A stretch of DNA of 64,000 nt from Roseitalea sp. (GTDB lineage: Bacteria > Pseudomonadota > Alphaproteobacteria > Rhizobiales > Rhizobiaceae), in assembly GCA_017642895.1 (NCBI GenBank), contig JAEPON010000003.1, forward strand, positions 310,001 through 374,000, read 5' to 3'. The notes under the pieces were generated by a model that made no database searches, was not told the origin of the DNA, and was given only the letters and a program-made list of their open reading frames with translations. Below, in pieces: positions 37,374 through 47,518 of this stretch. The number at the start of each line of letters is the position of its first letter. Position 1 is the first letter of the stretch. The translations under genes were made by a program, and so were the position numbers.

Positions 37374-38165
37374 TCAGCCAATACGGGCGGAAAACGCCTT
37401 GATCGACGCGGCGACCTGTCCGGGCTCCTCCTCATGAGCGGTGTGTGAGACAAACGGAAGGCTCAACAGATGTGAGCCCGCGACCATGTCGGCAAGCTCC
37501 ACCGAATGACGCCGGGAAACCAGAAAATCCTCGTCACCATGGATGACCAGAAGCGGCGTTTCGATCTGCCGGACCCGCTCGCCAGGATAGGCGTCATCGC
37601 CGTTGCCCAGCCACATTGCGCGGGTCGCCTCGAACAGGCGCGAAAAGTTGGGCTCGGGATTTTCGGCCTCGTAGCGTGCGATATCGGCCGGGAACTGGCT
37701 GTACCAGTCCTCGAGCGTCAGCCCGCGATAGAGGTCGCGCGTCGGATCACCCTCGGCCAGTCCCGCATGGGCGCCGATCGTCACCGCGAAGCGTGGGCGG
37801 GCCGCACCCGACGCGGCCAGCCGCAGCACGACGATGCCGCCATCCGAATGGCCAACGAGCGCAGCATCCGACAGGCCAAGCACTTCAAGAACCGTGGCGA
37901 CATCGTCCTCCAACTGCCGGTAGCTGAGCCCACGGTCGCCCAGCCGGGAGCGGCCATGGCCACGCGTGTCGATCGCGATCAGCCGAAAGGCGTCTCTGAG
38001 ATGACCGGCAAGCGGGGCAAAGCTGCGCCGGCTTTGCAGCCCGCCATGCAACAGCACCAACGGCGGCCTGATTCTGTCCCCGGCCTCGGCCACGAACAGC
38101 GCGGTGCCGTTCGCGGCATTCGACTCTCCCTTGTCGAAAACGGATGGCGCGGTTGAAGCGGTCAT
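37374..38165 (-). CDS. Alpha/beta-fold hydrolase
   Basis: 263 residues from ATG 38165. Oxyanion HGG loop (LVLLHGGLQS), nucleophile Ser in VGHSDGG, acid in HGDEDFLV, and His in SHTAHEEEP give a complete triad. Close to small esterases or epoxide-hydrolase-like enzymes; the substrate is not predictable. It lies after the chromate transporter gene on the same strand, 86 bases downstream. Confidence 0.82.
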   Translation of the reverse strand: MTASTAPSVFDKGESNAANGTALFVAEAGDRIRPPLVLLHGGLQSRRSFAPLAGHLRDAFRLIAIDTRGHGRSRLGDRGLSYRQLEDDVATVLEVLGLSDAALVGHSDGGIVVLRLAASGAARPRFAVTIGAHAGLAEGDPTRDLYRGLTLEDWYSQFPADIARYEAENPEPNFSRLFEATRAMWLGNGDDAYPGERVRQIETPLLVIHGDEDFLVSRRHSVELADMVAGSHLLSLPFVSHTAHEEEPGQVAASIKAFSARIG

Positions 38166-38251
38166 GATCGGCTGTCCTGCAGGTCGCATAAGAAAGCGTG
38201 GGAAACCGCTCGCCCATTGTCAGGATGGCTGTCAATGCCGGGGATCGGTCG

Positions 38252-39604
38252 TCAAGCCAACATCGTCGCAACGACACCGGCCACCGCCGCCGCGCCAAGG
38301 ACGGCGAACAGGCCGAGCCTGAAACGGATCAGCGCGACCGCCGCCGCGATGCCGATCAATGCCGCCGTCCAGTCAAAACCCGCCCAGCCAATGTCCGGCA
38401 GATAGAGCGGACCCGTGCGGACAAGATCGAACGCGCCGAACAGCACGTTGAGCCCGAACCAGACGGCAAGATTGGCGATGACACCGACGACGGCGGCGGT
38501 GATCGCGGCGAGCGCGGCGGCCAGCCAGCGCACATGGCGCAACGCCTCGACATAAGGCGCGCCGGCGAAGATCCACAAAAAACACGGCACGAAGGTGAAG
38601 AAAGCGGCGACCAGCCCGCCCAGAAGCCCGCCGGCGAGCGACTCCATGCCGCCCAGCGATGCGCCGCCGACAAAGCCGACAAAGACCAGCACCAGCACGA
38701 GTGGCCCGAGCGTGGTTTCGGCCAGGCCAAGGCCGATCAGCATCTCGTCGGGCGTCAGCCAGCCATAGAGATCGACCGCCTGCTGGCCGACATAGGCGAG
38801 CACCGCATAGGCGCCGCCGAAGGTGACGATCGCTGTCTGCGAGAAGAACAGGGCGGCGTCGGCGAACATGTTGCCGGGACCGGCCAGCACGAGCAGCGCG
38901 GCGAGCGGCACCAGCCAGATCGCCAGCCACAGCCCCGCCGCGCGCGCCACCGCGCCATGGTTCTGCCCCCGAACCGTCGCATCCGGTGCGTCGGCCTTGT
39001 CGGTGTCCTTTGCGGCCGGCAGCAGATGCGGCGCCATGATGTGCAGCGCGGCGCCGATGAGCGCGGCGAGCGCGATGATCAGCGGGAACGGCAGGCGCAG
39101 CAGCGCGATGCCGACAAAGGCCGACACCGCGATGACGATCATGGCCGCCGAGCCGAGCGCTCGGCCCGATACTTTGATCAGCGCCTGGACGACCACCGCC
39201 AGAACAGCCGCCTTGAGCCCGTAGAGCAGCCCCGCGATCACCGGAACGTCGCCGGCGACGATGAAGACAGCCGACAGCGCCAGCATCATCACAAGGCCGG
39301 GCGCAATGAACAGGAGGCCGGCCACCAGCCCGCCGCGCACGCCATGCATCAGCCAGCCGGCATAGGTGGCAAGCTGCATCGCCTCGGGCCCCGGAAGCAG
39401 CATGCAGAAATTGAGCGCGTGCAGGAACTGCTTTTCGGTGAGCCAACCCTTTTCCTCGACGAGGATGCGGTGCATCACCGCGATCTGCGCGGCCGGCCCG
39501 CCGAACGACAATAGGCCGATCCGGGCAAAAGCGCGTGTCGCTTCTCCTTGATCGACCTGATCAAGCCCGCGTCCCGCCTGGCCGGTTTCGGTCTCAATGG
39601 CCAT
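38252..39604 (-). CDS. chrA: Chromate transporter, two-domain ChrA
   Basis: 450 residues from ATG 39604 with two homologous CHR halves: FARIGLLSFGGPAAQIAVMH and LPGPEAMQLATYAGW in the first, and FFSQTAIVTFGGAYAVLAYVGQ in the second. ChrA expels chromate, probably by proton antiport. It overlaps a rhodanese-domain gene by 11 bases, a frequent partner of chrA in proteobacteria, and an SDR gene lies upstream in the same unit. No chrB regulator is visible. Confidence 0.9.
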   Translation of the reverse strand: MAIETETGQAGRGLDQVDQGEATRAFARIGLLSFGGPAAQIAVMHRILVEEKGWLTEKQFLHALNFCMLLPGPEAMQLATYAGWLMHGVRGGLVAGLLFIAPGLVMMLALSAVFIVAGDVPVIAGLLYGLKAAVLAVVVQALIKVSGRALGSAAMIVIAVSAFVGIALLRLPFPLIIALAALIGAALHIMAPHLLPAAKDTDKADAPDATVRGQNHGAVARAAGLWLAIWLVPLAALLVLAGPGNMFADAALFFSQTAIVTFGGAYAVLAYVGQQAVDLYGWLTPDEMLIGLGLAETTLGPLVLVLVFVGFVGGASLGGMESLAGGLLGGLVAAFFTFVPCFLWIFAGAPYVEALRHVRWLAAALAAITAAVVGVIANLAVWFGLNVLFGAFDLVRTGPLYLPDIGWAGFDWTAALIGIAAAVALIRFRLGLFAVLGAAAVAGVVATMLA

Positions 39605-39830
39605 CGATCGGCTCCACGGGCAGGTCCGCCTCTCTCCACGCTTCAAATCCGCCGACCAGATAACGGCAGTCGATCCCCTCGTCACGCAGGAAACCGCAGA
39701 CCGCCCGGCTGACCTCGTGCCCGTGCACACAGCAGATGACGAGTTGATGACGCTTTTCAGCGCCCGCCGAGTTCAGCGCGTCAAACGGATGGCGAAACCG
39801 GCTGTGCGGAACCTGCAATCTGCAGACCAC
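39594..39830 (-). CDS. Short rhodanese-like domain protein
   Basis: 78 residues starting at GTG 39830, directly behind the SDR stop and in the same frame. It contains the rhodanese active-site loop (CCVHGHEVSRAV) and the end LVGGFEAWREADLP, but lacks the N-terminal strand with the usual D-R residues, so it is about half to two-thirds of a normal domain. It may be a remnant or a minimal partner for ChrA. Coupled to both neighbours. Confidence 0.65.
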   Translation of the reverse strand: MVCRLQVPHSRFRHPFDALNSAGAEKRHQLVICCVHGHEVSRAVCGFLRDEGIDCRYLVGGFEAWREADLPVEPIDGH

Positions 39831-39833
39831 CCG

Positions 39834-40523
39834 TCACCAGTCGATCGGCTTGCCATCGCGGAAAAAACCGCCGGTGGGACCGTCGTCGGGCAGTGTGGCC
39901 GCCCAGACAATGCCGCGCGCGCCCTCGGGCACCGGGCGCCCGCCGCCGCCCATGTCGGTCGCCGTCCAGCCGGGGCAGACCGCATTGACCAGGATGCCGT
40001 CACCGCGGAACTCGCTGGCCATCATCCGCGTCAGCGCGTTCAGCCCGATCTTGGAGAGCGAATAGGCCGGCGTCGTCCCCGTCATCGACGACCAGGCCCC
40101 CGATTCCGACGAGACATTGACGATGCGCGGCGCCTCAGAACGGAGCAGATGCGGCAGCGCCGCCACCGTCATGCGCCAGGCACCCACCGTGTTGATCGCC
40201 AGCGCCTCCTCGACAATGGCGAAATCGGGTGCGCCCACCCTTTGGTGCGTGTCGTAATGGACCGCCGCATTGTTGATCAGCACATCGAGCCCACCGGCCA
40301 TTCCCGCAATCATGTCGGCGGCGGCAGCGATCATGTCCGGCGCGGCCATGTCGAGCGGCACATAGTCGGCGCGGATGCCGGCGCCGCGCAACAGCGCCTC
40401 GGCGCGCCGGCCCGCCTCGGCATTGCGAATGCCGGCCAGCACATGAAATCCCTTCGCACCCAACTGGTGGGCCACTTCAAGTCCCAACCCGCGATTGGCG
40501 CCGGTGATCAGGACAGTCTTCAT
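39834..40523 (-). CDS. SDR-family NAD(P)-dependent oxidoreductase
   Basis: 229 residues from ATG 40523 with GGGGGAAG. Classical short-chain dehydrogenase: cofactor loop TGANRGLGLEV (residues 7-17), NNAAV, catalytic Ser in VNVSSESGAW and Tyr-x3-Lys in YSLSKIGLN, then CPGWTATDMGG. Resembles carbonyl reductase-like SDRs. It heads the rhodanese-chrA unit; a role in chromate resistance is only positional. Confidence 0.88.
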   Translation of the reverse strand: MKTVLITGANRGLGLEVAHQLGAKGFHVLAGIRNAEAGRRAEALLRGAGIRADYVPLDMAAPDMIAAAADMIAGMAGGLDVLINNAAVHYDTHQRVGAPDFAIVEEALAINTVGAWRMTVAALPHLLRSEAPRIVNVSSESGAWSSMTGTTPAYSLSKIGLNALTRMMASEFRGDGILVNAVCPGWTATDMGGGGRPVPEGARGIVWAATLPDDGPTGGFFRDGKPIDW

Positions 40524-40628
40524 CGCGCTTCCCCCGTTTGTCCGACATGACCAAAGCGTAACTTGTGCGCCGGCGCCGCCGCCGGCATGGTTTTTTCGGG
40601 ATGATGCCTTTCCAACAAGGACTTTGCC

Positions 40629-41390
40629 ATGAAGAATTTCATCTCCATCGCGATCGCCACCACCCTCGCCTCGGCTGCATTTGCCACACCATCGCATGCG
40701 CATGACAATCACGTGTCGATCGAGCAGAGCGGCAACCGGATCTGCGTCACCTCGAACGGCCTGCCCAACCATGCGACCGGCAGCTTTCCCAACCGGGGCA
40801 ATCCGCATGCGATCAGTGAACAGCGGCTGCGATATTGCGTCAGCGCCAACCCCACCAAAGGCAGCCGCAAGACGGACATTACCCGGGGACCGGTCGGCAT
40901 CGGGCTGAACGGGATCCTGTTCCGGCCCGAAACGGCGGACTATTACGACCCATCCTCGCCGCGCGGCCATTCGCGCGACCGCTCATCGGGCTGGAACCTG
41001 GAGGGCATGGGCGCCGCCGACATGCTCGGCATGGACCAGCACAATGCCCATGTCGATCATCGCGGCATCTACCACTATCACGGCACACCGGTCGGGCTGG
41101 TCGCCTCCACGGGCAGCACGCATATCGGCTATGCCGCCGATGGCCACGAGATCCACTATGTGGGCTCCGCCGCCCAACCGGGCTGGACGCTGAAATCGGG
41201 CACCCGGCCAAGCGGCCCGGGTGGGCGGTATGACGGCACCTATGTCGAGGACTGGCAATATACCGGCGCCGGCAATCTGGACGAATGCAATGGCGGCACG
41301 CTGGGCGGCCAATATGTCTATTTCGCCACCGACACCTTCCCCTTCTACCCGCGTTGCTTCTGGGGCGAGGTCAGCGGCGACTTCCGCTGA
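40629..41390 (+). CDS. YHYH domain secreted protein
   Basis: 253 residues. Signal peptide about 1-24 (ending SHAH), then a domain with HVDHRGIYHYHGTPVG, the YHYH motif (PF14240), preceded by conserved GIGLNGILFRP and followed by IGYAADG. The histidine cluster suggests metal binding in the periplasm, but no activity is known. Divergent from the SDR-chrA unit. Confidence 0.85.
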   Translation: MKNFISIAIATTLASAAFATPSHAHDNHVSIEQSGNRICVTSNGLPNHATGSFPNRGNPHAISEQRLRYCVSANPTKGSRKTDITRGPVGIGLNGILFRPETADYYDPSSPRGHSRDRSSGWNLEGMGAADMLGMDQHNAHVDHRGIYHYHGTPVGLVASTGSTHIGYAADGHEIHYVGSAAQPGWTLKSGTRPSGPGGRYDGTYVEDWQYTGAGNLDECNGGTLGGQYVYFATDTFPFYPRCFWGEVSGDFR

Positions 41391-41411
41391 AAGGCGGGAC
41401 GGCGCCGGTTT

Positions 41412-42311
41412 TCACCAGCGCATCGCCTCCGGCGGGGCGGCCCTGAGCGTGAAGGAAAGGTCCCTCAGATCGGTGAGCCGTTCGGCGCGATCAAGCATCG
41501 CGTCAGGCGGCACCGCGCGCCAGTCGGCCAGCCGGAAAATCTGGCCGTCGCAGCCAAAAACAAGTGCGCCATCGCGCTCGGTGGCGAATTCGAACCAGCG
41601 CACGCCGGCCCCGGCAAGCGCACGCTCCACCATTGCGCGGTCCTCCGAACCGGCGGGCCAAGGGCGCTCGGCCGAAATCGCCTGGCGCCGGAAATGGCGG
41701 TCCTGCGGGTCAAGCCCGGCATGAACGCGCAGCGATCGGGGGATCGGCACATTGGCTTTGGGGACGATAGCGTCCCGCGACTCGTTCAAAACGATGGTCC
41801 TGCCATCAACAAACGCGCCGCCTCCGGTCCAGTGGCCGAAACAGGGCCAGATGGCGAGCGCCGAGAACCATGGCGGCGTGGAGACGGCCGTCCAGATGCC
41901 TTCATTGAACCGGCGGGCGGCACCGGGCGACGGCGCCAGATGGCGCATGTAACGCGGAACCTTGGCGACGCGCCGGCCCTTGCGGTAACGCGTTGGCAGG
42001 CGGTCGCGCAACAGCGGATCACCGTCGGTTCCAGCGCGCCGCTGGGCCTCGTATTCGGGTCGCCAACGGCGCCCGGCGCTGCCCCATTGCCGCGCCCAAT
42101 AGATCAGTTTCCCGCCATCGGGGGACAGATCGCACAGTTCGATCGTGCCCTTCATCCATTGTCCGTGCGTGAAACTGTGATCGGCCAGGTTCCAGAGGAG
42201 CAGATGAAAATGCAGGCGCGGCCCGCGCCGCAGCACGACCGCAACCGGCGCCCGGGCCGCAAACAACACATCAAGGCGTACACGATGGTCCGGCCGCTGC
42301 ACGACACGCAC
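41412..42311 (-). CDS. Conserved hypothetical protein
   Basis: 299 residues, starting at GTG 42311. Not assigned to a named domain. Blocks such as HGQWMKGTIELCDLSPDGGKL and TAVSTPPWFSALAIWP, each followed by glycine-rich turns, resemble a conserved hypothetical family I recall from other bacteria, but I cannot name it. No signal peptide or membrane helix is evident. It stands between the YHYH and DUF3179 genes. Confidence 0.6.
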   Translation of the reverse strand: MRVVQRPDHRVRLDVLFAARAPVAVVLRRGPRLHFHLLLWNLADHSFTHGQWMKGTIELCDLSPDGGKLIYWARQWGSAGRRWRPEYEAQRRAGTDGDPLLRDRLPTRYRKGRRVAKVPRYMRHLAPSPGAARRFNEGIWTAVSTPPWFSALAIWPCFGHWTGGGAFVDGRTIVLNESRDAIVPKANVPIPRSLRVHAGLDPQDRHFRRQAISAERPWPAGSEDRAMVERALAGAGVRWFEFATERDGALVFGCDGQIFRLADWRAVPPDAMLDRAERLTDLRDLSFTLRAAPPEAMRW

Positions 42312-42365
42312 TCCGTTGTCCCGTTGACAACAGCCTAGGAGGTCACCTGGCAGCAGGCAATCGGA

Positions 42366-43814
42366 TCACCGGACCGGTTGCGGCCCGTACAGTTCACTCG
42401 TCACGCCGAAATAGGAATCCCAGGCAAACCAGTAGGCGATGTGCCCGGCCACCCGGTCGAGCCGCGTGCCGTCCGGGCTGACGAGCGCCGTTTCCGTGAT
42501 CCGCCAGCTTTGGTCGCCGCTTACCAGCGTATCGGTCGACGGGCCGACCACAAATGTCCGGTCGCCGCGCTCATAGGCGCGCACGCCACCGCCCGCTTCA
42601 TCACCGACCAGCACCAGTGCACGATCGCCGATCGCATCGTTGATCACCGGCTCGGCGGTAAAGGCGGCGATCGGCCAGGCTTTCTGGATGCCGACATCGC
42701 GCACGCCGAACACCTGGTCCTTGCGCGCGACCACGCTCTCGTCACCCACATTGACGGGAAACATCAGGTCGGGGCTTGCGAAATAGTCGGCATAGACCGC
42801 ACCCTCGCTATAGTCGCGCAGATGGCCCGTGTTCGGCGACAGCACCGTCGTGTCCGGGTGCCTTTCCAGCCACGCGCCCCACGTGGTCAGAACGATCGGT
42901 CGCACTTTCAACCTGATGCCCGAAAAGGCGAGCGGGCCGGTCACCGGCTCGCCGGAAAACTGGTTCCACAGACTGTCGGTCTGCCGGTCATACATCAGCT
43001 TGTTGGACCGGTACAAAAGACCCGACGTGCCGAAGGTGAAGGGTTTGTCGAACCCCTCGACGGCCGTCTCGAACAGGATGCCCGCGCCGCACAGCGTGCA
43101 AAAGGCCAGCGACACGGGCACGTCGCCGATGATCGCGTTGACCATCTCATGCCAGGCGAGGATGCGCAGCGGATAGGCCCGCGTGTCGCCATTGATCGAT
43201 ACGCCGAACACCAGATTGTCGTCTTCCATGAATGCGGCATTGTCGGGCAGCCACATGATCGGATCGTCGAGCGTCGGAATGTCGCCGATCATCACGCCGC
43301 CCCAGACGATCTCGTCGAGCCGGATGCGCATCGTCTCCGGCATCGAACGCGCACCGCCCAGAAAGCGCATGAAGCGCGCATCGCGCCGCATGAAGACGCG
43401 CAGCCGGATCTCGCGCGCCACCGGATGGGCTTTGACTTGCGGATTGCGCTCCTGCCAGCGCATCGCATCGTGCCAATTGTTGATCGGTTCGCCCGCAAGT
43501 TCACTCAGCGCGATGCGCACTTCGTCGTCGATCACCACATGGCGCATGCCGACGATCAGGGCGGCCATGGCGTCCTTGGCGTCCTGCGCGACCAGTTCGG
43601 CGAGCGCGGCGTGCCGTTCGGCCTCCCAGCCGAACACGGCGGTACGGATCAACTCCGCATGGGCTGCGTCCTCGTCCGAAACCGGCTCGTAGAAGAACGG
43701 CGCCTGCATCGGGTCGTCATCAGCCGCCGCCGGCTGCGGAGCGACGAGCGGCCACGCCGAAACAATCAGCAGCAGGACGACCGGGATGAAAAACGCTACA
43801 AGGGACCGTGGCAT
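42366..43814 (-). CDS. DUF3179 domain secreted protein
   Basis: 482 residues from ATG 43814 with GGAG. A signal/anchor helix (about 7-25) precedes a large periplasmic domain matching DUF3179: [20 protein letters not shown], then [14 protein letters not shown] with its CxxC, and [20 protein letters not shown]. The two cysteines could bind a metal or be redox-active. Function unknown. Oriented toward the hypothetical gene at 41.4-42.3 kb, with 54 bases between. Confidence 0.85.
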   Translation of the reverse strand: MPRSLVAFFIPVVLLLIVSAWPLVAPQPAAADDDPMQAPFFYEPVSDEDAAHAELIRTAVFGWEAERHAALAELVAQDAKDAMAALIVGMRHVVIDDEVRIALSELAGEPINNWHDAMRWQERNPQVKAHPVAREIRLRVFMRRDARFMRFLGGARSMPETMRIRLDEIVWGGVMIGDIPTLDDPIMWLPDNAAFMEDDNLVFGVSINGDTRAYPLRILAWHEMVNAIIGDVPVSLAFCTLCGAGILFETAVEGFDKPFTFGTSGLLYRSNKLMYDRQTDSLWNQFSGEPVTGPLAFSGIRLKVRPIVLTTWGAWLERHPDTTVLSPNTGHLRDYSEGAVYADYFASPDLMFPVNVGDESVVARKDQVFGVRDVGIQKAWPIAAFTAEPVINDAIGDRALVLVGDEAGGGVRAYERGDRTFVVGPSTDTLVSGDQSWRITETALVSPDGTRLDRVAGHIAYWFAWDSYFGVTSELYGPQPVR

Positions 43815-44066
43815 GGCAGGCTCCGCGCAAGACCGGCCGCCATTTTGGGCACAGCCAAGGCCGTCCGACAATTCAACGTCTCGTGTTCCCGGTCTGTGGT
43901 GTTCACCTGGCCGTTGCGCCGCTCAGGCACGCGCCCCGCTTGCACCCTTTCGCCTTTTCCGTTATGGCACCGCCACCCGCGCGGACACCCTTGGAGGCAG
44001 CGCGGCGGGCCGCCCCGCGGCCGGAGCGATGCTCCACCTCTCCTATGCCCTCGAAAGGACAATGCC

Positions 44067-44732
44067 ATGAGCGACAGCTACGTGCTCACGGCCGAGGCGC
44101 GCGACCGGGTCGGTAAGGGGTCCGCCCGGGCCATTCGGCGCCAAGGCAAAATTCCCGCCGTGATCTACGGCGACAACAAGCCCCCCATGACGGTGACCTT
44201 GCCGCGCAAGGACGTCTTCATGCAGATGCAGGCCGGCGGCTTCATGACCACGGTCGGCGAGATCGAGGTGGACGGCACAAGGCACAAGGTGCTGGCCAAG
44301 GACTACCAGCTCGATCCGGTCAAGGATTTCGTGCTGCATGTCGACTTCCTGCGCATCTCGGCCAAGACGACCGTGACGGTCAACATTCCGGTGCATTTCG
44401 AAAACGAGGACATCTGCCCGGGCATCAAGATGGGCGGCGTTCTGAACATTGTGCGCCACGATGTCGAGGTGAACTGCCCGGCCGACTCCATCCCCGAGGC
44501 CTTCACCATCGATCTGGCGACCGCCGAAGTGGGCGACGCGCTGAAGATTTCCGCCGTCACGCTGCCCGAAGGCGTCGAGCCGACCATCACCGACCGCGAC
44601 TTCACCATCGCCACGATCGCGGCGCCCGGCGGCGGCGTTCAGGACGATGAGGATGCCGAAGCGGAGGTCGCGCCCGACGAGGTGGAAGCCACCGAGCAGA
44701 AGACAGACGACGAGGACAAGGGCGAAGAATAA
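44067..44732 (+). CDS. rplY: 50S ribosomal protein L25/Ctc
   Basis: 221 residues from ATG 44067 (AAAGGAC upstream). The N-terminal L25 domain binds 5S rRNA ([21 protein letters not shown]), followed by the Ctc C-terminal beta domain and an acidic tail (about 190-221). Directly upstream of pth, the usual order. Confidence 0.95.
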   Translation: MSDSYVLTAEARDRVGKGSARAIRRQGKIPAVIYGDNKPPMTVTLPRKDVFMQMQAGGFMTTVGEIEVDGTRHKVLAKDYQLDPVKDFVLHVDFLRISAKTTVTVNIPVHFENEDICPGIKMGGVLNIVRHDVEVNCPADSIPEAFTIDLATAEVGDALKISAVTLPEGVEPTITDRDFTIATIAAPGGGVQDDEDAEAEVAPDEVEATEQKTDDEDKGEE

Positions 44733-44762
44733 GCCCTCGTCCGGACATGCGGAGCGGCCGGC

Positions 44763-45503
44763 ATGCAGATCATCGCAGGTCTTGGCAATCCCGGCCCCCG
44801 CTATGCCGCACACCGGCACAATATCGGCTTCATGGCGGCGGACGCGATCGTCCGCCGCCATTCCTCGTTCGGCCCCTGGCAGAAGAAATGGAACGCCGAG
44901 ATCGCCGAAGGCCGCACCGGCACCGACAAGGTGCTTGTCATCAAGCCGCAGACCTTCATGAACCTGTCCGGCCAGGCGGTCGGCGAGGCGATGCGGTTTT
45001 TCAAGCTCGGCCCGGACGCGCTGACCGTGCTCTACGACGAACTGGACCTTGCGCCCGGCAAGGTGCGCATCAAGCGCGGCGGCGGCTCGGGCGGCCATAA
45101 CGGCATCAAGTCGCTCGATGCCCATTGCGGCAAGGATTACCGCCGCGTGCGCCTGGGCATCGGCCATCCCGGAGACAAGGCGCGGGTGCAGGCCCATGTT
45201 CTCGGCGATTTCGCCAGGGCCGATCAGGACTGGCTCGATCCGCTGCTCGACGCGCTGGCCGACAATGTCGACCTTCTCGTCGCCGGCGACGAATCGGGCC
45301 TGATGAACAGACTGGCGCTGGCCGTCGGCGACAGGGCCAAGGACGCGATCGGCGCACCGCCGGCCAAGGACCGGTCGGCGAAACCATCGCCCAAAGCCGC
45401 CTCCAAGCCGCAAAGCCATATCCGCCAGGCGCGGCAACAAACGCCCGACGCCAAGCCGACGGGACCCATGGCGGAGATGCTGAAGAAGCTGTTGGGGAAG
45501 TAG
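44763..45503 (+). CDS. pth: Peptidyl-tRNA hydrolase
   Basis: 246 residues; the core of about 190 resembles E. coli Pth, which frees tRNA from stalled peptidyl-tRNA. Catalytic and binding residues: Asn9, His19 (RHNIGF), Asn67 (FMNLSG) and Asp92 (YDELDL). The last 50 residues are a Lys/Pro/Ala-rich tail seen in related alphaproteobacteria. Follows rplY by 30 bases; ychF, the usual next gene, is 7 kb away here. Confidence 0.95.
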   Translation: MQIIAGLGNPGPRYAAHRHNIGFMAADAIVRRHSSFGPWQKKWNAEIAEGRTGTDKVLVIKPQTFMNLSGQAVGEAMRFFKLGPDALTVLYDELDLAPGKVRIKRGGGSGGHNGIKSLDAHCGKDYRRVRLGIGHPGDKARVQAHVLGDFARADQDWLDPLLDALADNVDLLVAGDESGLMNRLALAVGDRAKDAIGAPPAKDRSAKPSPKAASKPQSHIRQARQQTPDAKPTGPMAEMLKKLLGK

Positions 45504-45541
45504 GCGGCGGCGGATGGCAGCATTGCGGACCTTGCTGCCGT

Positions 45542-46522
45542 TCAGTCTGTCGATCCAAGGTCTGCCTTCGATTGGTCAGCACTTATCGGAACCGGCATCG
45601 GCGGGGGTTTGTGAACGGCCACGCCGATCATGACGAGGACCACGCCCAGGACATCCACGGCGCTCGGTATCTGGCGCAGGACGATCACGCCGATGATCGT
45701 GGCAGTCGCGGGCAAGAGAGCGAGCAGAAACGCAAAGCTGGCGCGTGGCAGACGGGCCATCGCGAGCTGATCGCAGACATAGGGGATGACGGACGAACAG
45801 ATGCCGACGCCGATGCCTGCCAGCACTAGCAGAGGCGCGCCGAAGGCGTCGAGGGCTTGCAGGAAGCCGATGGGCATGACGAAGATGAAGGCTGCCGTCA
45901 TGGCAGCGCCCAAACGTTCCACACCGCCCGATGCGCCACCTTCGGAAATCTTGTGGCCGAGGACGATGTAGAGGACGAACAGCGATCCGTTCAGCACCGC
46001 CCAGAACAAGCCCAGAAGGTCTGACGTTAGTTCAGGACCGTCTGCTGCCAGAAGTGACGGCACGTCGATCAGAAGGGCCACACCGATGATGGCGAAGGCG
46101 AAGGCCAGATAATTGCGCCCCGTGCGCAACCCCCAGAGGGCGACCCCGGTGGTGCCAACGAACTCAATGGCGGCGACCAGAGCGATCGGCAGCCGGTCGA
46201 GGGCCAGGTAGAACGCGCTGTTCATCACGGCGAGGCAGCCCCCAAGCGCAACAAGAAGAAGGCGCTCGCGGGGCGACGATTTCTTGAAGGTGCGCCAAGG
46301 CTTCGTGATGGGCGCGAAGACCAGAGCGGCTGACGCGATGCGGAACCACGCGACACCAAGCACGCCGACGACAGGGAACAACAGGACCGCGAACGCAGGG
46401 CCGAGATAGTGGAAAACGGCGGAGACGCCGAACCATGCGTGAGGGGGAACGGCCCCGGACATGCGCGACATGGCCCCGGTCGGCGCGATGGAGGCGGGCT
46501 CTGTGGGGGATTGATCTGCCAT
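45542..46522 (-). CDS. EamA/RhtA-like amino-acid exporter
   Basis: 326 residues from ATG 46522 with ten hydrophobic segments. It resembles RhtA-type threonine/homoserine exporters (WFRIASAALVF, ALDRLPIALVAAIEFVGT, RLPRASFAFLLALLPATAT). It is divergent from an Lrp/AsnC regulator over 47 bases, the usual layout for an amino-acid-sensed exporter. Base composition is a little less GC-rich than the neighbours. The extra five codons upstream (TTG 46537) are less likely. Confidence 0.85.
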   Translation of the reverse strand: MADQSPTEPASIAPTGAMSRMSGAVPPHAWFGVSAVFHYLGPAFAVLLFPVVGVLGVAWFRIASAALVFAPITKPWRTFKKSSPRERLLLVALGGCLAVMNSAFYLALDRLPIALVAAIEFVGTTGVALWGLRTGRNYLAFAFAIIGVALLIDVPSLLAADGPELTSDLLGLFWAVLNGSLFVLYIVLGHKISEGGASGGVERLGAAMTAAFIFVMPIGFLQALDAFGAPLLVLAGIGVGICSSVIPYVCDQLAMARLPRASFAFLLALLPATATIIGVIVLRQIPSAVDVLGVVLVMIGVAVHKPPPMPVPISADQSKADLGSTD

Positions 46523-46569
46523 GCATCCATAATGCAAGGTGAAGACAGATCACGATATGGAGATCAGAT

Positions 46570-47073
46570 ATGCCGATAACGGAATTGCGCCCAAGAAAGA
46601 AGGAAAGAGCATCAGATAACCTTCGATCCGAAGAAACAGGGCTTGACAGCATCGACGCCGCGATTCTTCGTGAGCTTTGCGCGGATGCGCGTGTTCCCCG
46701 TGCCGAGCTGTCGCGCCGTGTGGGCCTATCCGCCCCGAGCGTGGCGGACCGCGTGCGGCGTCTTGAAGATGTTGGCATCATCACCGGATACGGCGCGCGC
46801 ATCGACCCGGCCCGGCTTGGCTATGGCCTGACGATCCTGATCCGCGCGCGCCCGCTGCCAGGCGAAATGAAGAACATGATCGAGGCGATCCAGGAGACGC
46901 CGCAGATTGTCGCTTGTGATCGCGTGTCCGGCGAGGATTGCTTCGTTGCGCGGGCGCATGTTCGCGACGTGGCAGAGATGGAAGCAGTCATTGACCGGAT
47001 CGTGCCGTTCGGCGCGACCAACTCGTCCATCGTGCAATCTTCGCCGGTCGAGGAACGGCTCGTGGAACTTTGA
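46570..47073 (+). CDS. Lrp/AsnC-family transcriptional regulator
   Basis: 167 residues. An N-terminal HTH (LDSIDAAILRELCADARVPR, then LSRRVGLSAPSVADRVRRLE) and a RAM-type effector domain (residues 75-160). The first 25 residues are an unusual charged extension. Likely controls the divergent exporter in response to an amino acid. Codon choice includes more A/T-ending codons than the core genes around it. Confidence 0.88.
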   Translation: MPITELRPRKKERASDNLRSEETGLDSIDAAILRELCADARVPRAELSRRVGLSAPSVADRVRRLEDVGIITGYGARIDPARLGYGLTILIRARPLPGEMKNMIEAIQETPQIVACDRVSGEDCFVARAHVRDVAEMEAVIDRIVPFGATNSSIVQSSPVEERLVEL

Positions 47074-47400
47074 ACTCCCAAGAGCGGTCATTCGCTGCAA
47101 CCTGACAAACGAGCTAGGTGGGCTCACAGCCGCCATCGCTACAAGCGGACGCCCTCCACCTCCTACATCCTCTCGCCCGGCATTTGGCTCGCCTGTTTCA
47201 CCCAGTCGATGAACCGGACTTTGTCAAACACCCGCGTCATCACGGACGTGCAGATAGCGGCCGGTGGTATGTTCTGAGGGCTCGGGCGGCTATCCCTGCC
47301 CTCGTCATCGTCGGGCTTAACCCCTTTGGCCGGCAGGCAATCGCGCGGCGAATGCCGAGAGGCGACGATCCATTCCCTGCGGCGGGCGACGCGCACTCTC

Positions 47401-47501
47401 CGTCATTCCGGGGCGGCGCAGCCGAACCCGGAAGCCAGAGCCGAGGCGTCGACCATCACGCAACTGGATTCCGGATCATGCTGCGCATGTCCGGAATGAC
47501 G
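47401..47501. repeat. Inverted repeat with CGTCATTCCGG ends
   Basis: CGTCATTCCGG at the left and CCGGAATGACG at the right are perfectly complementary, with 79 bases between. The end sequence resembles widespread bacterial REP/MITE-like elements. No gene inside. Confidence 0.65.
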
Positions 47502-47518
47502 TGGGTGAAACGTCCCGC

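Noticed and set aside
42378..44066. Upstream extension of the rplY frame for 563 codons
   Set aside because: It runs antisense to the DUF3179 gene and L25 proteins start at the ATG 44067, which has a proper ribosome site.
47163..47396. Minus-strand ORF as a gene
   Set aside because: Only its last 35 residues look protein-like, there is no ribosome site, and it lies in a repeat zone; at most a remnant.
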